Of a stretch of 64,000 bases of DNA, positions 35,558 to 44,278 are shown piece by piece; position 1 is the first letter of the stretch, and the number at the start of each line of letters is the position of its first letter. The notes beneath the pieces are model-generated. The model did not search any database. It saw nothing but the letters and a program-made list of their open reading frames with translations, and was not told where the DNA came from. This DNA comes from Streptomyces sp. JH14. Its GTDB lineage: Bacteria; Actinomycetota; Actinomycetes; Streptomycetales; Streptomycetaceae. A program made the position numbers and the translations under genes. The stretch spans positions 620,001 to 684,000 of the forward strand of contig NZ_JAJNEL010000001.1 of assembly GCF_029428675.1 (NCBI RefSeq). The letters are read 5' to 3'.

Positions 35558-36403
35558 TCAGCTGCTGAGGACCGCGGCGACCGCTGCGGTGTGCGCGGCC
35601 GACTGGGCGCGTCCGGCGCGGGCGGCCGCCTCCCTGCGGACCGGATCGAGAGGGTTGCGCCCGAACGCCTTTCTGGCGGCCGCGTCCGGGGTGATGACGG
35701 CGACCCGGGCGCCCTTCGCTTCGAGGTCGGTGGCCTGGGAGAGCGGCGGGACGATCACCTTGTTCCCGCTCGCCGTCGGTGCGATGACGACGACGCGTTC
35801 GTATCCGGCGGCCAGATGGGCATTGGCCGGGGAGTACACCCCGCCGTCGATCCAGTCCTGCCCGTCGATGGTGACGACCGGCCAGACCGCGGGAACGGCG
35901 CAGCTGGCGGTGACGGCGTCCACGAGCGGGATGCCGCTGTCCTTGTCGAACGTGTGCAGTTCACCGGTGGCCGCGTGGACGGCGGTGATGCGCAGCAGCC
36001 GCTCGGGCCACTCGGACGACGGGAGCCGGCTCGCGATCACGGCCCGGCGTTCGGCCGCGGTGGCTCCGGTCCGGGCGGTCTGCGCCATGCGGGCCAGCTT
36101 CCGTCCGTACGCCTCCGGGGTATCCGCCGTCAGCACGGCCCGGGCGTAGCGCATGAGGGTGCCCGTGCCGAGCCTGCCGCCGGTCTCGCCCTGCGGACCG
36201 GCGAGCTGGCGTGCGTACAGGTCGGGCAGGCCGAGCCGTCCGGAGGCGACCTGGGCGCCGACGACGGCCCCGGCGGAACTGCCGATGATCAGATCCGCGG
36301 CGGACAGGTCCACGCCCGCCTCGGCGAGTCCGTGCAGGATCCCGGTTTCCCAGGCACTTCCGGTGACACCGCCGGACCCCAGCACCAGTGCAATATCTGC
36401 CAT
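35558..36403 (-). CDS. Patatin-like phospholipase
   Basis: Lipid acyl hydrolase of 281 residues with the Ser-Asp dyad: oxyanion loop GSGGVTG (9-15), nucleophile Ser43 in GSSAG, and Asp in DGGVYSPAN. The N terminus MADIALVLG starts the beta strand before the oxyanion loop, so I choose ATG 36403; an ATG 18 bases upstream is possible. No signal peptide or membrane helix is seen, which suggests action on the inner membrane face or cytosolic lipids. It lies directly downstream of tuf3 in the opposite order (its own gene starts before tuf3 ends), with 78 bases between. Confidence 0.88.
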   Translation of the reverse strand: MADIALVLGSGGVTGSAWETGILHGLAEAGVDLSAADLIIGSSAGAVVGAQVASGRLGLPDLYARQLAGPQGETGGRLGTGTLMRYARAVLTADTPEAYGRKLARMAQTARTGATAAERRAVIASRLPSSEWPERLLRITAVHAATGELHTFDKDSGIPLVDAVTASCAVPAVWPVVTIDGQDWIDGGVYSPANAHLAAGYERVVVIAPTASGNKVIVPPLSQATDLEAKGARVAVITPDAAARKAFGRNPLDPVRREAAARAGRAQSAAHTAAVAAVLSS

Positions 36404-36481
36404 GCCGTCAGTCTTGCGCATGGCGCCGGCCCCGCCTGCCGTGGGTGCGGAAGACGGGGCCGGTGCGCGGACGGGTACGGA

Positions 36482-37657
36482 TCAGAGCAGGCCGGTGACG
36501 GTGCCCGCGCCGACCGTGCGGCCGCCCTCCCGGATCGCGAAGCCGAGACCGGACTCCAGCGGGATGTCGCGGCCCAGCTCGACGGTCATCGTGACCGTGT
36601 CGCCGGGGCGCGCCACCGCCGCCTCACCGAGGTCGATGTCCCCGACGATGTCCGCGGTACGGATGTAGAACTGCGGCCGGTAGCCGGTGGTGACCGGTGT
36701 GGTCCTGCCGCCCTCCCTGGCCGACAGGACGTACACCTGCGCGGTGAAGCGACGGCTCGGTGTCACACTGCCGGGCGCCGCCACCACATGGCCGCGGCGG
36801 ACCCGGTCGCGCTCCACCCCGCGCAGGAGCAGCGCCACGTTGTCACCGGCCTGCGCGGAGTCCATCGGCTTCCCGAACGTCTCCAGACCGGTGACGACCG
36901 TCTCGATGTCCGCCCCCGGCACGGACACCCGGTCGCCGACGCGCACGGTGCCGCGCTCGACGGCTCCGGTGACGACGGTGCCCCGGCCGGTGATGGTCAG
37001 GACGTTCTCCACGGACAGCAGGAAGGGCGCGTCGGTGTAGCGCACCGGCATCGGTACGTACGTGTCGACGGCGTCCAGCAGCGCCTCGACGGACGCGGTC
37101 CAGCGCGCGTCGCCAGCCAGGGCCTTCAGGCCCGACACCCGGACGACGGGGACGCTGTCGCCGCCGTAGCCGTGCGCGGAGAGCAGCTCGCGGACCTCCA
37201 GCTCGACCAGGTCGGTCAGCTCCGGGTCGCCCGCGTCCGCCTTGTTGAGGGCGACGACGATGTGGTCCACGCCCACCTGGCGGGCGAGCAGGACGTGCTC
37301 GGCCGTCTGCGGCATGATCCCGTCGAGCGCGGACACGACGAGGATCGCCCCGTCGAGTTGCGCGGCGCCCGTGACCATGTTCTTCACGTAGTCGGCGTGG
37401 CCGGGCATGTCGACATGCGCATAGTGCCGGGTGTCGGTCTCGTACTCGACGTGCGCGATGTTGATGGTGATGCCGCGCTGCGCCTCCTCCGGCGCCCGGT
37501 CGATCCGGTCGAACGAGACATAGGAGGTGCTGCTGCCGGCGCGGTCGCTGAGGACCTTGGTGATGGCCGCCGTCAGGGTGGTCTTGCCGTGGTCGACGTG
37601 GCCCATGGTGCCGATGTTGAGGTGCGGCTTGGTGCGCACGTATGCCGTCTTGGGCAT
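36482..37657 (-). CDS. tuf3: Elongation factor Tu3 (divergent EF-Tu)
   Basis: GTPase that brings aminoacyl-tRNA to the ribosome. The 391 residues carry G1 GHVDHGKT (19-26), the switch-I RGITI, G3 DMPGH (83-87; DCPGH in normal EF-Tu), G4 NKAD (138-141; usually NKCD/NKVD) and the EF-Tu C-terminal block [15 protein letters not shown]. The many substitutions match the Streptomyces tuf3 type, known to be minor, induced under amino-acid starvation, and in S. ramocissimus resistant to kirromycin-type inhibitors. It stands outside the usual ribosomal operon (no rpsG/fusA here). ATG 37657 with GAAGGA as Shine-Dalgarno, which a small hairpin can mask. Confidence 0.92.
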   Translation of the reverse strand: MPKTAYVRTKPHLNIGTMGHVDHGKTTLTAAITKVLSDRAGSSTSYVSFDRIDRAPEEAQRGITINIAHVEYETDTRHYAHVDMPGHADYVKNMVTGAAQLDGAILVVSALDGIMPQTAEHVLLARQVGVDHIVVALNKADAGDPELTDLVELEVRELLSAHGYGGDSVPVVRVSGLKALAGDARWTASVEALLDAVDTYVPMPVRYTDAPFLLSVENVLTITGRGTVVTGAVERGTVRVGDRVSVPGADIETVVTGLETFGKPMDSAQAGDNVALLLRGVERDRVRRGHVVAAPGSVTPSRRFTAQVYVLSAREGGRTTPVTTGYRPQFYIRTADIVGDIDLGEAAVARPGDTVTMTVELGRDIPLESGLGFAIREGGRTVGAGTVTGLL

Positions 37658-38055
37658 GGCTCGTCCTTCGTGACTCGAAGCTGAGAGAGAAGACCCCAGG
37701 GCCCCGCCGACCCTCCCCTTGCGGGGTCCGCCGGACTGTCGGGGGAGGGTCAGCTTCGGGCGCCGCCGAGGGACGCTGCGGCAGCGGTGCACGCTGCTGC
37801 GTCGACTGCGGCCGCTGCCGCGGTGAGTGCCGCGGCAGCGTGGACAGCAGGGATGACGGCAGCCTTCGGCGCGTCCGCGACTGCGGACTGCGTTGCGAGG
37901 AAGGCGTACCGGAACATGGGTCAGATCATGGCCGACGGCCGCGGACCCGTCGAATGGTTTTCGGCTGCGCTGTCGGCTCCCGGGCGGCGCGTGTGCGGCG
38001 GATCGTCCGGGGCACATTACGGCGCTCACACACCGTCGTCGGTTAGTCTCCCCGA
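37658..38055. other. 398-base gap between divergent tuf3 and TVP38 genes
   Basis: Holds the tuf3 leader (37664-37751), a perfect 11-bp inverted repeat CGCTGCCGCGG-N6-CCGCGGCAGCG (37813-37840), and the -10 TAGTCT six bases before the TVP38 start. Alanine-rich frames such as the one from 37787 have no ribosome-binding site and no plausible protein; I do not call them genes. Confidence 0.6.
37664..37751 (-). promoter_or_regulatory. Structured 5' leader of tuf3
   Basis: Read on the minus strand: a 10-bp perfect stem (37742-37751 with 37709-37718) with a 23-base loop that could itself pair (CCGGCGG, CCCCGC), then near the start a 5-bp hairpin CTTCG-AGTCA-CGAAG (37666-37680) whose 3' arm overlaps the Shine-Dalgarno GAAGGA. 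The layout suggests control of translation or attenuation in the leader. The promoter itself is not clear. Confidence 0.5.
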
Positions 38056-38769
38056 ATGCTCGACCCCTCCCCCGCCACCCGGCCCTCCGCGGGCCTCGCC
38101 GCGCGCTGCGCGAGGGCGCTGCTCTCGCCCTGGTCCCGGCTCTCGCTGCTCGTGGTCGTGCTGCTGGCCGCCGCGGCGATGATGCTGCTCCTCGAACCGC
38201 AGCGGTTGCTGGCCACCGGCTGGCCGGCCCGGCTGAGCAGTGGCGGCGTCGCGGTGCTGCTGTTCGGCGTCGCGTACGGGGTGTGCACCGTGGCGTTCGT
38301 ACCGCGGCCGCTGCTCAATCTTGCCGCGGGTGCGCTCTTCGGTTCCCAGGCCGGTCTGGCCGCCGCCCTGGTGGGCACGGTGCTGGGGGCCGGCATCTCG
38401 TTCGGCCTCGGCAGGGTCCTGGGGCAGGACGCGCTGCGTACGCTGCTGCGCGGGCGCTGGCTGAAGGCGGCGGACGGACAGTTGAGCCGGCACGGCTTCC
38501 GCTCGATGCTGGCGCTGCGGCTCTTCCCGGGTGTGCCGTTCGCCGCGGCCAACTACTGCGCCGCGGTGTCGCGCATGGGGTATCCGCCGTTCCTGATGGC
38601 CACCGGAATCGGCTCCGTCCCGAACACTGCGGCATACGTCGTCGCAGGCAGCACGGCCTCGTCGCCGACGTCGCCCGCGTTCCTGGCCGCGATGGGTTTC
38701 ATCGTGCTGACGGGGATCGGCGCGGCCGCCGTCGCCTGGCGCAGGCGGCACTCCTTCGGCGGGCGATGA
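38056..38769 (+). CDS. TVP38/TMEM64 family membrane protein (VTT domain)
   Basis: Membrane protein of 237 residues with the VTT/SNARE-associated fold: an N-terminal helix (about 29-48), then [37 protein letters not shown], a charged loop [16 protein letters not shown], and [21 protein letters not shown]. Distant relative of DedA; lipid handling is the likely theme (family knowledge). ATG 38056 with -10-like TAGTCT six bases upstream, so probably leaderless. The gene stands alone, followed by GC-rich repeats. Confidence 0.88.
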   Translation: MLDPSPATRPSAGLAARCARALLSPWSRLSLLVVVLLAAAAMMLLLEPQRLLATGWPARLSSGGVAVLLFGVAYGVCTVAFVPRPLLNLAAGALFGSQAGLAAALVGTVLGAGISFGLGRVLGQDALRTLLRGRWLKAADGQLSRHGFRSMLALRLFPGVPFAAANYCAAVSRMGYPPFLMATGIGSVPNTAAYVVAGSTASSPTSPAFLAAMGFIVLTGIGAAAVAWRRRHSFGGR

Positions 38770-38827
38770 CCGGGGGCCGGAGCGATCCGCGCCGGCCGCA
38801 GGCACGCTGACCGGCGCCGGCGCGACT

Positions 38828-38886
38828 GAGCCGGCCGGTCGCCGGGGTACGCCGGCGCGGGCAGCGGAGCCGGCCGGTCGCCGGGG
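38828..38886 (+). repeat. Direct repeat of 20 bp
   Basis: GAGCCGGCCGGTCGCCGGGG at 38828-38847 recurs at 38867-38886 (period 39) between the TVP38 and uppP genes. Both copies also contain the self-complementary CCGGCCGG. It may be a slipped duplication, a terminator-like element or a site of unknown role. Confidence 0.6.
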
Positions 38887-39051
38887 GCAGCCGTCACCCC
38901 GTTCATCCAGGGGCGATACGCTGCCCGCGCACGACCGACGATCATCGGGCCCGCCGTGGCCCCTCCCTCACACGACCGCACTCCGCACGTTGCCGACGGC
39001 TCCGCCGTCCGTCGGCCGATGCGCGATGACTTCCGGGATGGCCAAAGCCCC

Positions 39052-39924
39052 ATGAGCTGGTTCGAATCGTTCGTCCTGGGCCTCGTTCAGGGACTGACCG
39101 AGTTCCTGCCGATCTCCTCCAGCGCGCATCTGCGGCTCACCGCAGCGTTCGCCGGCTGGCACGACCCGGGTGCGGCGTTCACCGCGATCACCCAGATCGG
39201 CACGGAGGCGGCGGTTCTCATCTACTTCCGCAAGGACATCGTGCGGATCGTCTCGGCGTGGTTCCGCTCGCTGACCAACCGGTCGATGCGCAGCAACCAC
39301 GACGCCCAGATGGGCTGGCTGGTCATCGTCGGCTCCATCCCGATCGGCGTCCTCGGCGTGACGTTCAAGGACCAGATCGAGGGCCCCTTCCGCGACCTGC
39401 GGCTCATCGCCACCACACTGATCGTCATGGGCATCGTCCTCGGTGTCGCCGACCGCCTCGCCGCCCGCGACGAGACCGGCGGCAAGCACCGGGCCGTCAG
39501 GGAGCGCAAGTCTCTCAAGGAACTGGGCGTCAGGGACGGTCTGATCTTCGGCTTCTGCCAGGCGATGGCGCTGATCCCGGGTGTATCCCGCTCGGGCGCG
39601 ACGATCAGCGGTGGCCTGCTGATGGGCTACACCCGCGAGGCGGCGGCCCGTTACTCGTTCCTCCTCGCGATCCCGGCGGTGCTCGCCTCGGGTGCCTTCG
39701 AGCTGAAGGACGCGGGCGAAGGACATGTGTCGTGGGGTCCGACGATCTTCGCGACGGTCATCGCCTTCGGTGTGGGCTACGCCGTCATCGCATGGTTCAT
39801 GAAGTTCATCACCACCAAGAGCTTCATGCCGTTCGTCATCTACCGCGTACTGCTCGGTGTAGCGCTGTTCGCGCTGGTGGCGGCCGGCGTACTGAGCCCG
39901 CACGCGGGTGAGTCGGCGGGCTAA
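39052..39924 (+). CDS. uppP: Undecaprenyl-diphosphate phosphatase
   Basis: Membrane phosphatase that recycles the lipid carrier for cell-wall synthesis by converting undecaprenyl diphosphate to the monophosphate; overproduction of this family gives bacitracin resistance. The 290 residues contain the two active-site boxes: VQGLTEFLPISSSAHL (about 11-26) with the (E/Q)xxxE Glu, and PGVSRSGATI (about 179-188) with the essential Ser and Arg. About eight helices. ATG 39052; upstream in-frame sequence is not family-like. Size normal for actinobacteria. Downstream nested hairpins end the unit. Confidence 0.95.
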   Translation: MSWFESFVLGLVQGLTEFLPISSSAHLRLTAAFAGWHDPGAAFTAITQIGTEAAVLIYFRKDIVRIVSAWFRSLTNRSMRSNHDAQMGWLVIVGSIPIGVLGVTFKDQIEGPFRDLRLIATTLIVMGIVLGVADRLAARDETGGKHRAVRERKSLKELGVRDGLIFGFCQAMALIPGVSRSGATISGGLLMGYTREAAARYSFLLAIPAVLASGAFELKDAGEGHVSWGPTIFATVIAFGVGYAVIAWFMKFITTKSFMPFVIYRVLLGVALFALVAAGVLSPHAGESAG

Positions 39925-39929
39925 GGGCT

Positions 39930-39986
39930 CTTCGGCCGGCGAGACACCCCGGTGCGGCCACGCCCGCACATGCGTGGCCGCCGAAG
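39930..39986. terminator. Nested hairpin terminator after uppP
   Basis: Perfect 10-bp stem GCGGCCACGC (39954-39963) with GCGTGGCCGC (39972-39981) around an 8-base loop; an outer CTTCGGC/GCCGAAG pair (39930-39936 and 39980-39986) can extend it. It starts a few bases after the uppP stop. Confidence 0.8.
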
Positions 39987-40145
39987 ACGCCCTCCCCCGG
40001 ACCGAACCCACCGACGGGGGGTACTGGTGGCGGGCCAGGACCACTGCGGCAGGGACATCTGCCCTCCTGCCGCGTCCCACACGAGGCGACCCGGCCTGAC
40101 GTGCCCTAGCTTGGTCAGGGGGATTCGTCTAGCCGAGGAGTCCCA

Positions 40146-40346
40146 GTGACCTCAGGAAGCAGCAAGGACAAGATCAAGGGCAAGGCCAAGGAAACCCTGG
40201 GCAAGGTGACCGGCGACCGCGGCAAGATCGCGGAAGGCAAGGCCGACCAGGCCAAGGGGCGCGCCAAAGACGCATTGGACGACGCCCGCAAGCACGTGCC
40301 CGGAAAGTCCGGCCCGACGGACCCGCTGATCAGAGACGACGAGTAG
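40146..40346 (+). CDS. CsbD family stress protein
   Basis: Small hydrophilic protein of 66 residues, the usual CsbD length. The signature is KDKIKGKAKETLGKVTGDR and KIAEGKADQAKGRAKD, a Lys/Gly-rich helical repeat without hydrophobic core. CsbD genes are induced by general stress in many bacteria and by SigB in Bacillus; the biochemical role is unknown. GTG 40146 follows GAGGAG. A strong terminator follows at 40358. Confidence 0.92.
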   Translation: MTSGSSKDKIKGKAKETLGKVTGDRGKIAEGKADQAKGRAKDALDDARKHVPGKSGPTDPLIRDDE

Positions 40347-40357
40347 GTCCAGGCTCC

Positions 40358-40383
40358 GAGCCCCCGCTGGATGGTGGGGGCTC
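40358..40383 (+). terminator. Terminator of the CsbD gene
   Basis: GAGCCCCC (40358-40365) and GGGGGCTC (40376-40383) form an 8-bp stem with a 10-base loop, 12 bases after the stop. Confidence 0.75.
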
Positions 40384-40455
40384 AGCCACGCCGAGGGGGG
40401 CTCGTCGGGTTCACCGCGGTGAAGGACGAGCAGACATGTCCGTGGACATGAAACT

Positions 40456-40483
40456 GCCCCTTCCCGCCGGAGCGGGAGGGGGC
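40456..40483 (-). terminator. Terminator of the small-protein gene
   Basis: 12-bp stem with one G-T pair (40456-40467 with 40472-40483) and a CGGA loop (minus strand TCCG). On the minus strand it lies five bases after the small ORF stop and is followed by AGTTTCAT. A second palindrome, CATGTCC-GT-GGACATG, lies at 40435-40450. Confidence 0.75.
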
Positions 40484-40487
40484 TGCG

Positions 40488-40646
40488 TCATTCGGTGTCG
40501 GCCGCCGGCAGGTCGGGGGGCGCGACGAACAACCCCGCATACTGCGGCCGCGGCGGCTCGACGGGGTCGAGGACAACCGTCGTGCCCATGTCCGCAGCGT
40601 CGTCGTTCGCGCGCTGTCGTACCTGGCGCGGTGAAGCGTCAGCCAT
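40488..40646 (-). CDS. Probable 52-residue protein of unknown function
   Basis: Short gene called from its signals: AGGAGA four bases before ATG 40646, an open frame of 52 codons, and a 12-bp terminator five bases after the stop. The product has a charged N-terminal half (RQVRQRANDDAAD) and a Pro-rich tail (DPVEPPRPQYAGLFVAPPDLP); no cysteine, no hydrophobic segment. I recognise no family. An upstream in-frame extension to 40745 would bypass the good ribosome-binding site and is less likely. Its neighbour on the same strand, 252 bases upstream, is the membrane protein at 40899. Confidence 0.55.
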   Translation of the reverse strand: MADASPRQVRQRANDDAADMGTTVVLDPVEPPRPQYAGLFVAPPDLPAADTE

Positions 40647-40898
40647 CAAGTCTCCTGTGCATAGCGGTCGTTGTGAGGGCCCCGAGCCCGAGAAGACCAC
40701 GGCTGGTGTGCGGTGGCGGTGCTTCTGCACCATGGGGCGGCACACCAGGGCGTCCGGATCAGCCGAAGGTGCCTGCAGGGAGTATCCACCAGGACACGTT
40801 CGGCCGCCAGCGCCGGGCCTGCCCTCCGTACCGTCCTGGCCGTCGGGGCCGGGCGGGATCTTCGGCCGACCACCACGCAGTCGTCCGTACGCGACGGT

Positions 40899-41723
40899 TC
40901 AGTACGCGACGACCGCCCATGTCAGCGCCCCGGCGACGGCCACCGCGTAGCACCCCACGGCGGCGCGCACGACGGTGCGCCGGGTGGAAGTGCTCCATGA
41001 CGTACCGGCCAGCACCCTAGCCAGCGCGGGAAGCACCAGGATCGCGTGCAGGGCCACCCCGTGCAGTGGTTTGAGCGATGCCGTGGAGGCATAGCCCGCC
41101 GGCTGGTGGCCGGTGCGGGTCAGATAGACGCCGCGGGCGATCATCGCCGCCCCCGACAGCAGCCCGACGACGAGGATCGCGAAACCGGATCTCAGCGCGA
41201 GCGCCATCCCGGCGGGTCCTTCCGGGGGACGGGCGAACGAGGCCGCCGCCAGGCCGGTGAGGACGACGACCAGCACCGCCCCGCCGACGGCCAGCGCCAT
41301 GGAGACCGCCGTGTCGAAGGGCGTCTCCATGTTGAAGTGGGACGGCACGCCGCGCCAGGCCTGGAGCGTGATGCCCGCGACCTCCAGCACACAGTCGGCG
41401 GCGAACACCGCGAGCAGCACCGTGCGGGTGCGTGCATGCATGCGTACGTACGAGGCCACCCAGCAGATCGCGATGAGCGTCAGACCGAAGGAGAGCCCGA
41501 AGGTGACGGGCTTGCGCCAGGACACCGGGCCGGACCAGGGACCGCCGTCCACCGCGAAGACGACCAGGTGCAGCAGCCCGGAGACGACGAGCGCCGATCC
41601 GGTGGCGTAACAGAGGCGTTCCACCGAGCGCAGACCGTGCCACGCACGGGTGCTCGGCAGCGGGTGGGCGAGGCCTCTGCGCGCCGGTTCCGTACTGATG
41701 ACCGCTGGGGACTGGTTCTCCAT
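40899..41723 (-). CDS. Polytopic membrane protein, unknown function
   Basis: Hydrophobic protein of 274 residues with about seven helices (near 40-62, 78-98, 106-126, 144-168, 185-208, 222-240, 250-272). Conserved-looking features are HLVVFAVDGGPWSGPVSWRKP, RMHARTRT, and FNMETPFD. I do not recognise a characterised family, though similar proteins without names are common in actinobacteria. ATG 41723 (MENQSPAV) starts before a short cytoplasmic tail. No neighbour suggests a role. Confidence 0.75.
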   Translation of the reverse strand: MENQSPAVISTEPARRGLAHPLPSTRAWHGLRSVERLCYATGSALVVSGLLHLVVFAVDGGPWSGPVSWRKPVTFGLSFGLTLIAICWVASYVRMHARTRTVLLAVFAADCVLEVAGITLQAWRGVPSHFNMETPFDTAVSMALAVGGAVLVVVLTGLAAASFARPPEGPAGMALALRSGFAILVVGLLSGAAMIARGVYLTRTGHQPAGYASTASLKPLHGVALHAILVLPALARVLAGTSWSTSTRRTVVRAAVGCYAVAVAGALTWAVVAY

Positions 41724-42146
41724 GCCCGGAGCATCCCGCGGGGCGGGCCCGGCCGTCGTCGTACGTCCGGAGGCAGTCGCCGTACACCGCATGGAGTACC
41801 CGTGACCCCACTCACCAGTTGACCCTAAGCCGCGGTCGCCGTGTCGCTCAAGGGGTCTGCACATATCTCTGCGTGACGACTGCCGAGTTCCCCTCGGCCC
41901 GCGCAGCGCGGTCACCGATGTCCAGGTGAGCGAACCCATGAGTTACATATGCCCGATTGATCCATCCAGCACTCCACATACATGAACTTCGTTGTTGTGT
42001 ATGACCTCTTGGCTCCACCATCGCATGGTGCTAGAACTCCTTTCACATGGAGCGCGAGATCATCGGATCACGCTGCGTCATGCCCGGGACCGCCGCCCCG
42101 CGGCCCCTGTTCGCGTTTCGCCACCCGAGTTGGAGGCAGTCGTTCG
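41724..42146. other. 423-base divergent gap before the pectate lyase gene
   Basis: AT-richer than the rest near 41935-42050. It contains a promoter for the pectate lyase gene with a palindrome in the spacer (42009-42037) and the Shine-Dalgarno GGAGG at 42132. The 41820-41930 part shows only a weak TTGACC at 41820. No RNA gene or small ORF is convincing. Confidence 0.6.
42009..42037 (+). promoter_or_regulatory. Promoter with internal palindrome upstream of the pectate lyase gene
   Basis: -35 TTGGCT (42009-42014), 17-base spacer, -10 TAGAAC (42032-42037). The spacer holds CACCAT-CGC-ATGGTG (42016-42030), a perfect 6-bp palindrome that is a good candidate operator for a substrate-responsive repressor. 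It is about 105 bases before the start codon. Confidence 0.5.
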
Positions 42147-43964
42147 ATGCACCTGCCCGTGAGCCGTCGTACCTTCTCCCGCCTCGCTGTCGCACCGGCA
42201 GCAGCCCTTGTGATCGGATCGGCCGGGCGCGCGACGGCCGCCAGTACCGCGCCACCCGCCGCGGCCGTTCCCACCCCCGCACGGACCCGCGGGGACATCG
42301 CCGCGACCGTGGCCCGCGTCACCACGTTCATGGACGAGCACGTCTCCTACGGCGGCGGTTACGTCTGGAGCTATCTCCCGGATCTCTCCACCACCTGGGG
42401 CGAGATGGAGGCCCGGCGCACCATGTGCTGGATCCAGCCGCCCGGCACTCCGTCCGTCGGCCACAGCATGCTCGACGCCTACCACGCCACCGGATCGGAG
42501 GCCTGCTACCGGGCGGCCAAGCGCACCGGACTGGCGCTTGTCGACGCCCAACTGGCCTGCGGCGGTTGGAACTACATCCATGACACGGCGGGCCAGGGCT
42601 CGCTGCGCGACTGGTACAGGACCATCGGAGCCAACGGGTGGCGGCTGGAGGAGTTCCAGCACTTCTACGGCAATGCCACCTTCGACGACGCGGCGACCGC
42701 CACCGCCGCGCAGCTGATACTCCGGCTCCAACTGGAGCGCCCGCACCCGAAGTTCGAAGCCGCTCTGGACCGCGCGATCCGCTTCGTCGTCGCCGCGCAG
42801 TACCGCGGCGGTGTCGCCGACGGCGGCTGGCCCCAGCGGTTCCCTGCCTTCTCCGGCTCCGCCGAGCAGATGCCCTGGCCGGAGGAACTGCCGGCCTGGC
42901 TGCCCTCCGGCATCCGGCACGGCATGGAGGACGGCGACTACACCGGGCATGTGACCTTCAACGACAACGTGCTCGGCGAGAACATCAAGTTCCTGCTGAT
43001 GTGCGTCACCGCCCTGGGCCGCCGGGACCTGATACCCAACGTCCGGCGGGCCATGGCCTGCCTCCACCGCATGCAGCAGCCCGGCCCGCAGGCCGGCTGG
43101 GGCCTCCAGCACCTCGCCCGTGCGGCGGGCGGCCGACCGGCCGGCGCTCCCGCCGGTGCCCGTTCCTACGAACCCCGGGCGCTGGTCACCCACACCACTC
43201 AGACCAATGTCCAGCAGCTCTTCGCTTACTTCCGGCTCACCGGTGACCACGACTTCCTGCGTCGCGTCCCGGAAGCCATCGCCTGGCTGGAGACCTGCCG
43301 GCTGACGGATCAGCAGAAGGCGGAGAACCCGCTCCTGGCGTCCAGCACACATCCGACCTTCGTCGAACTCGGCACCAACCGCGCTCGCTTCGTGCACCGC
43401 TTCGGCTCGAACATCCGCAATGGCGCCTACTACAACGACTACGACCACCGGGACACCCCGAGCCACTACGGCGGCGGACGCAAGGTCGACACCGCAGCGC
43501 TGCGCGCGACGTACGAGGAGCTCATGGCGATGAGCCGGTCCGAGGTCGCCGACCTCAAGGCCCGCTCGCCGCTCTCGGCCCATGGCAGGCGGGAGCTGCC
43601 GGCCTACTTCTCGCTGAGCGACCTCAGTCTCGACGACCTGTTCCGCGACGCCGGTCCGTCGCTGCCGACCGTGACGCAGGCGCAGGCGGACGCCGTCGTC
43701 GACGGGCTCGGCACACGGGACCACTGGCTGACGCCGATCGGGTCGATCACCAATCCCTACCGGGGACCGGCACCCGCGACGCCCTACGACGGCAAGGCCT
43801 ATATGAGCCGCAACGTGGGCGACCTCTACGACACCTCGCCGTACGACCCGCTCAAGCCGCCCCTGGAGGCTCCTTACACGCCGCAGAACAGTCCCCTGGG
43901 CATCACCACATCGGACTTCATCGACAATCTCGGCACTCTGACGGCGTACGTCGCCGGCAGTTGA
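42147..43964 (+). CDS. Tat-secreted pectate lyase, PL10 family
   Basis: Extracellular enzyme that cleaves polygalacturonate by beta-elimination. The N terminus carries a Tat signal (SRRTFSRLAVAPAAALVIG, arginines at 7-8). PL10 blocks in the mature part: CGGWNYIHD, YGNATFDDAATATAAQ, GGWPQRFPAF and HVTFNDNVLGENIKFLLM, the usual alpha/alpha-toroid motifs. At 605 residues it is longer than the catalytic core (about 330-400), so C-terminal 430-605 may be an added domain; I do not recognise it. ATG 42147 with GGAGG upstream. Plant-matter degradation fits a soil streptomycete. Confidence 0.87.
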   Translation: MHLPVSRRTFSRLAVAPAAALVIGSAGRATAASTAPPAAAVPTPARTRGDIAATVARVTTFMDEHVSYGGGYVWSYLPDLSTTWGEMEARRTMCWIQPPGTPSVGHSMLDAYHATGSEACYRAAKRTGLALVDAQLACGGWNYIHDTAGQGSLRDWYRTIGANGWRLEEFQHFYGNATFDDAATATAAQLILRLQLERPHPKFEAALDRAIRFVVAAQYRGGVADGGWPQRFPAFSGSAEQMPWPEELPAWLPSGIRHGMEDGDYTGHVTFNDNVLGENIKFLLMCVTALGRRDLIPNVRRAMACLHRMQQPGPQAGWGLQHLARAAGGRPAGAPAGARSYEPRALVTHTTQTNVQQLFAYFRLTGDHDFLRRVPEAIAWLETCRLTDQQKAENPLLASSTHPTFVELGTNRARFVHRFGSNIRNGAYYNDYDHRDTPSHYGGGRKVDTAALRATYEELMAMSRSEVADLKARSPLSAHGRRELPAYFSLSDLSLDDLFRDAGPSLPTVTQAQADAVVDGLGTRDHWLTPIGSITNPYRGPAPATPYDGKAYMSRNVGDLYDTSPYDPLKPPLEAPYTPQNSPLGITTSDFIDNLGTLTAYVAGS

Positions 43965-44278
43965 TCCGCCCCGTCCCCGCTCCGTCCTGAGTGCGACCGT
44001 CGCCGGATCGCCCTCGTGCTGAAGCGCGTCGCAGAAGGCCCGCGGCCGGCAGTCCGGAGAGCCGGAAACCCGTCCGCCCGTACCCTTCCGCGACGCGCTT
44101 CATCGCTGCACAGAACTTCGCTGTGCGCGCGTCGGCTGCTCCTGCGCCGGACGCCGACCGGCCGTAGCGTACGGAACACAACCGGAGGAATACGGGGCAG
44201 ACGCGGTCGGAGGTCCCCACCGCGTGCTCCGTACACGTACCAGCCTGGGACAGGTACTGCCGGACTCTGGAGGACTCC
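43965..44278. other. 314-base gap with a bulged hairpin, pectate lyase to Usp gene
   Basis: A stem of CGACGCGC (44091-44098) with GCGCGTCG (44127-44134), continued by GCACAG (44108-44113) with CTGTGC (44121-44126), has a 9-base bulge on one side and a 7-base loop. It may terminate the lyase transcript or act in the Usp leader. GGAGGA before ATG 44279 is the ribosome-binding site; no promoter is clear. Confidence 0.5.

Noticed and set aside
36482..37657. Calling this the main tuf1 gene
   Set aside because: The ribosomal-protein context (rpsG, fusA) is absent and many normally fixed residues differ; it matches the tuf3 type.
35294..37684. Long plus-strand frame across patatin and tuf3
   Set aside because: Antisense to highly conserved EF-Tu and patatin sequence.
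37787..38182. Alanine-rich small frame near the tuf3 promoter
   Set aside because: No ribosome-binding site; composition follows the local GCC/GCG palindrome; overlaps the TVP38 gene.
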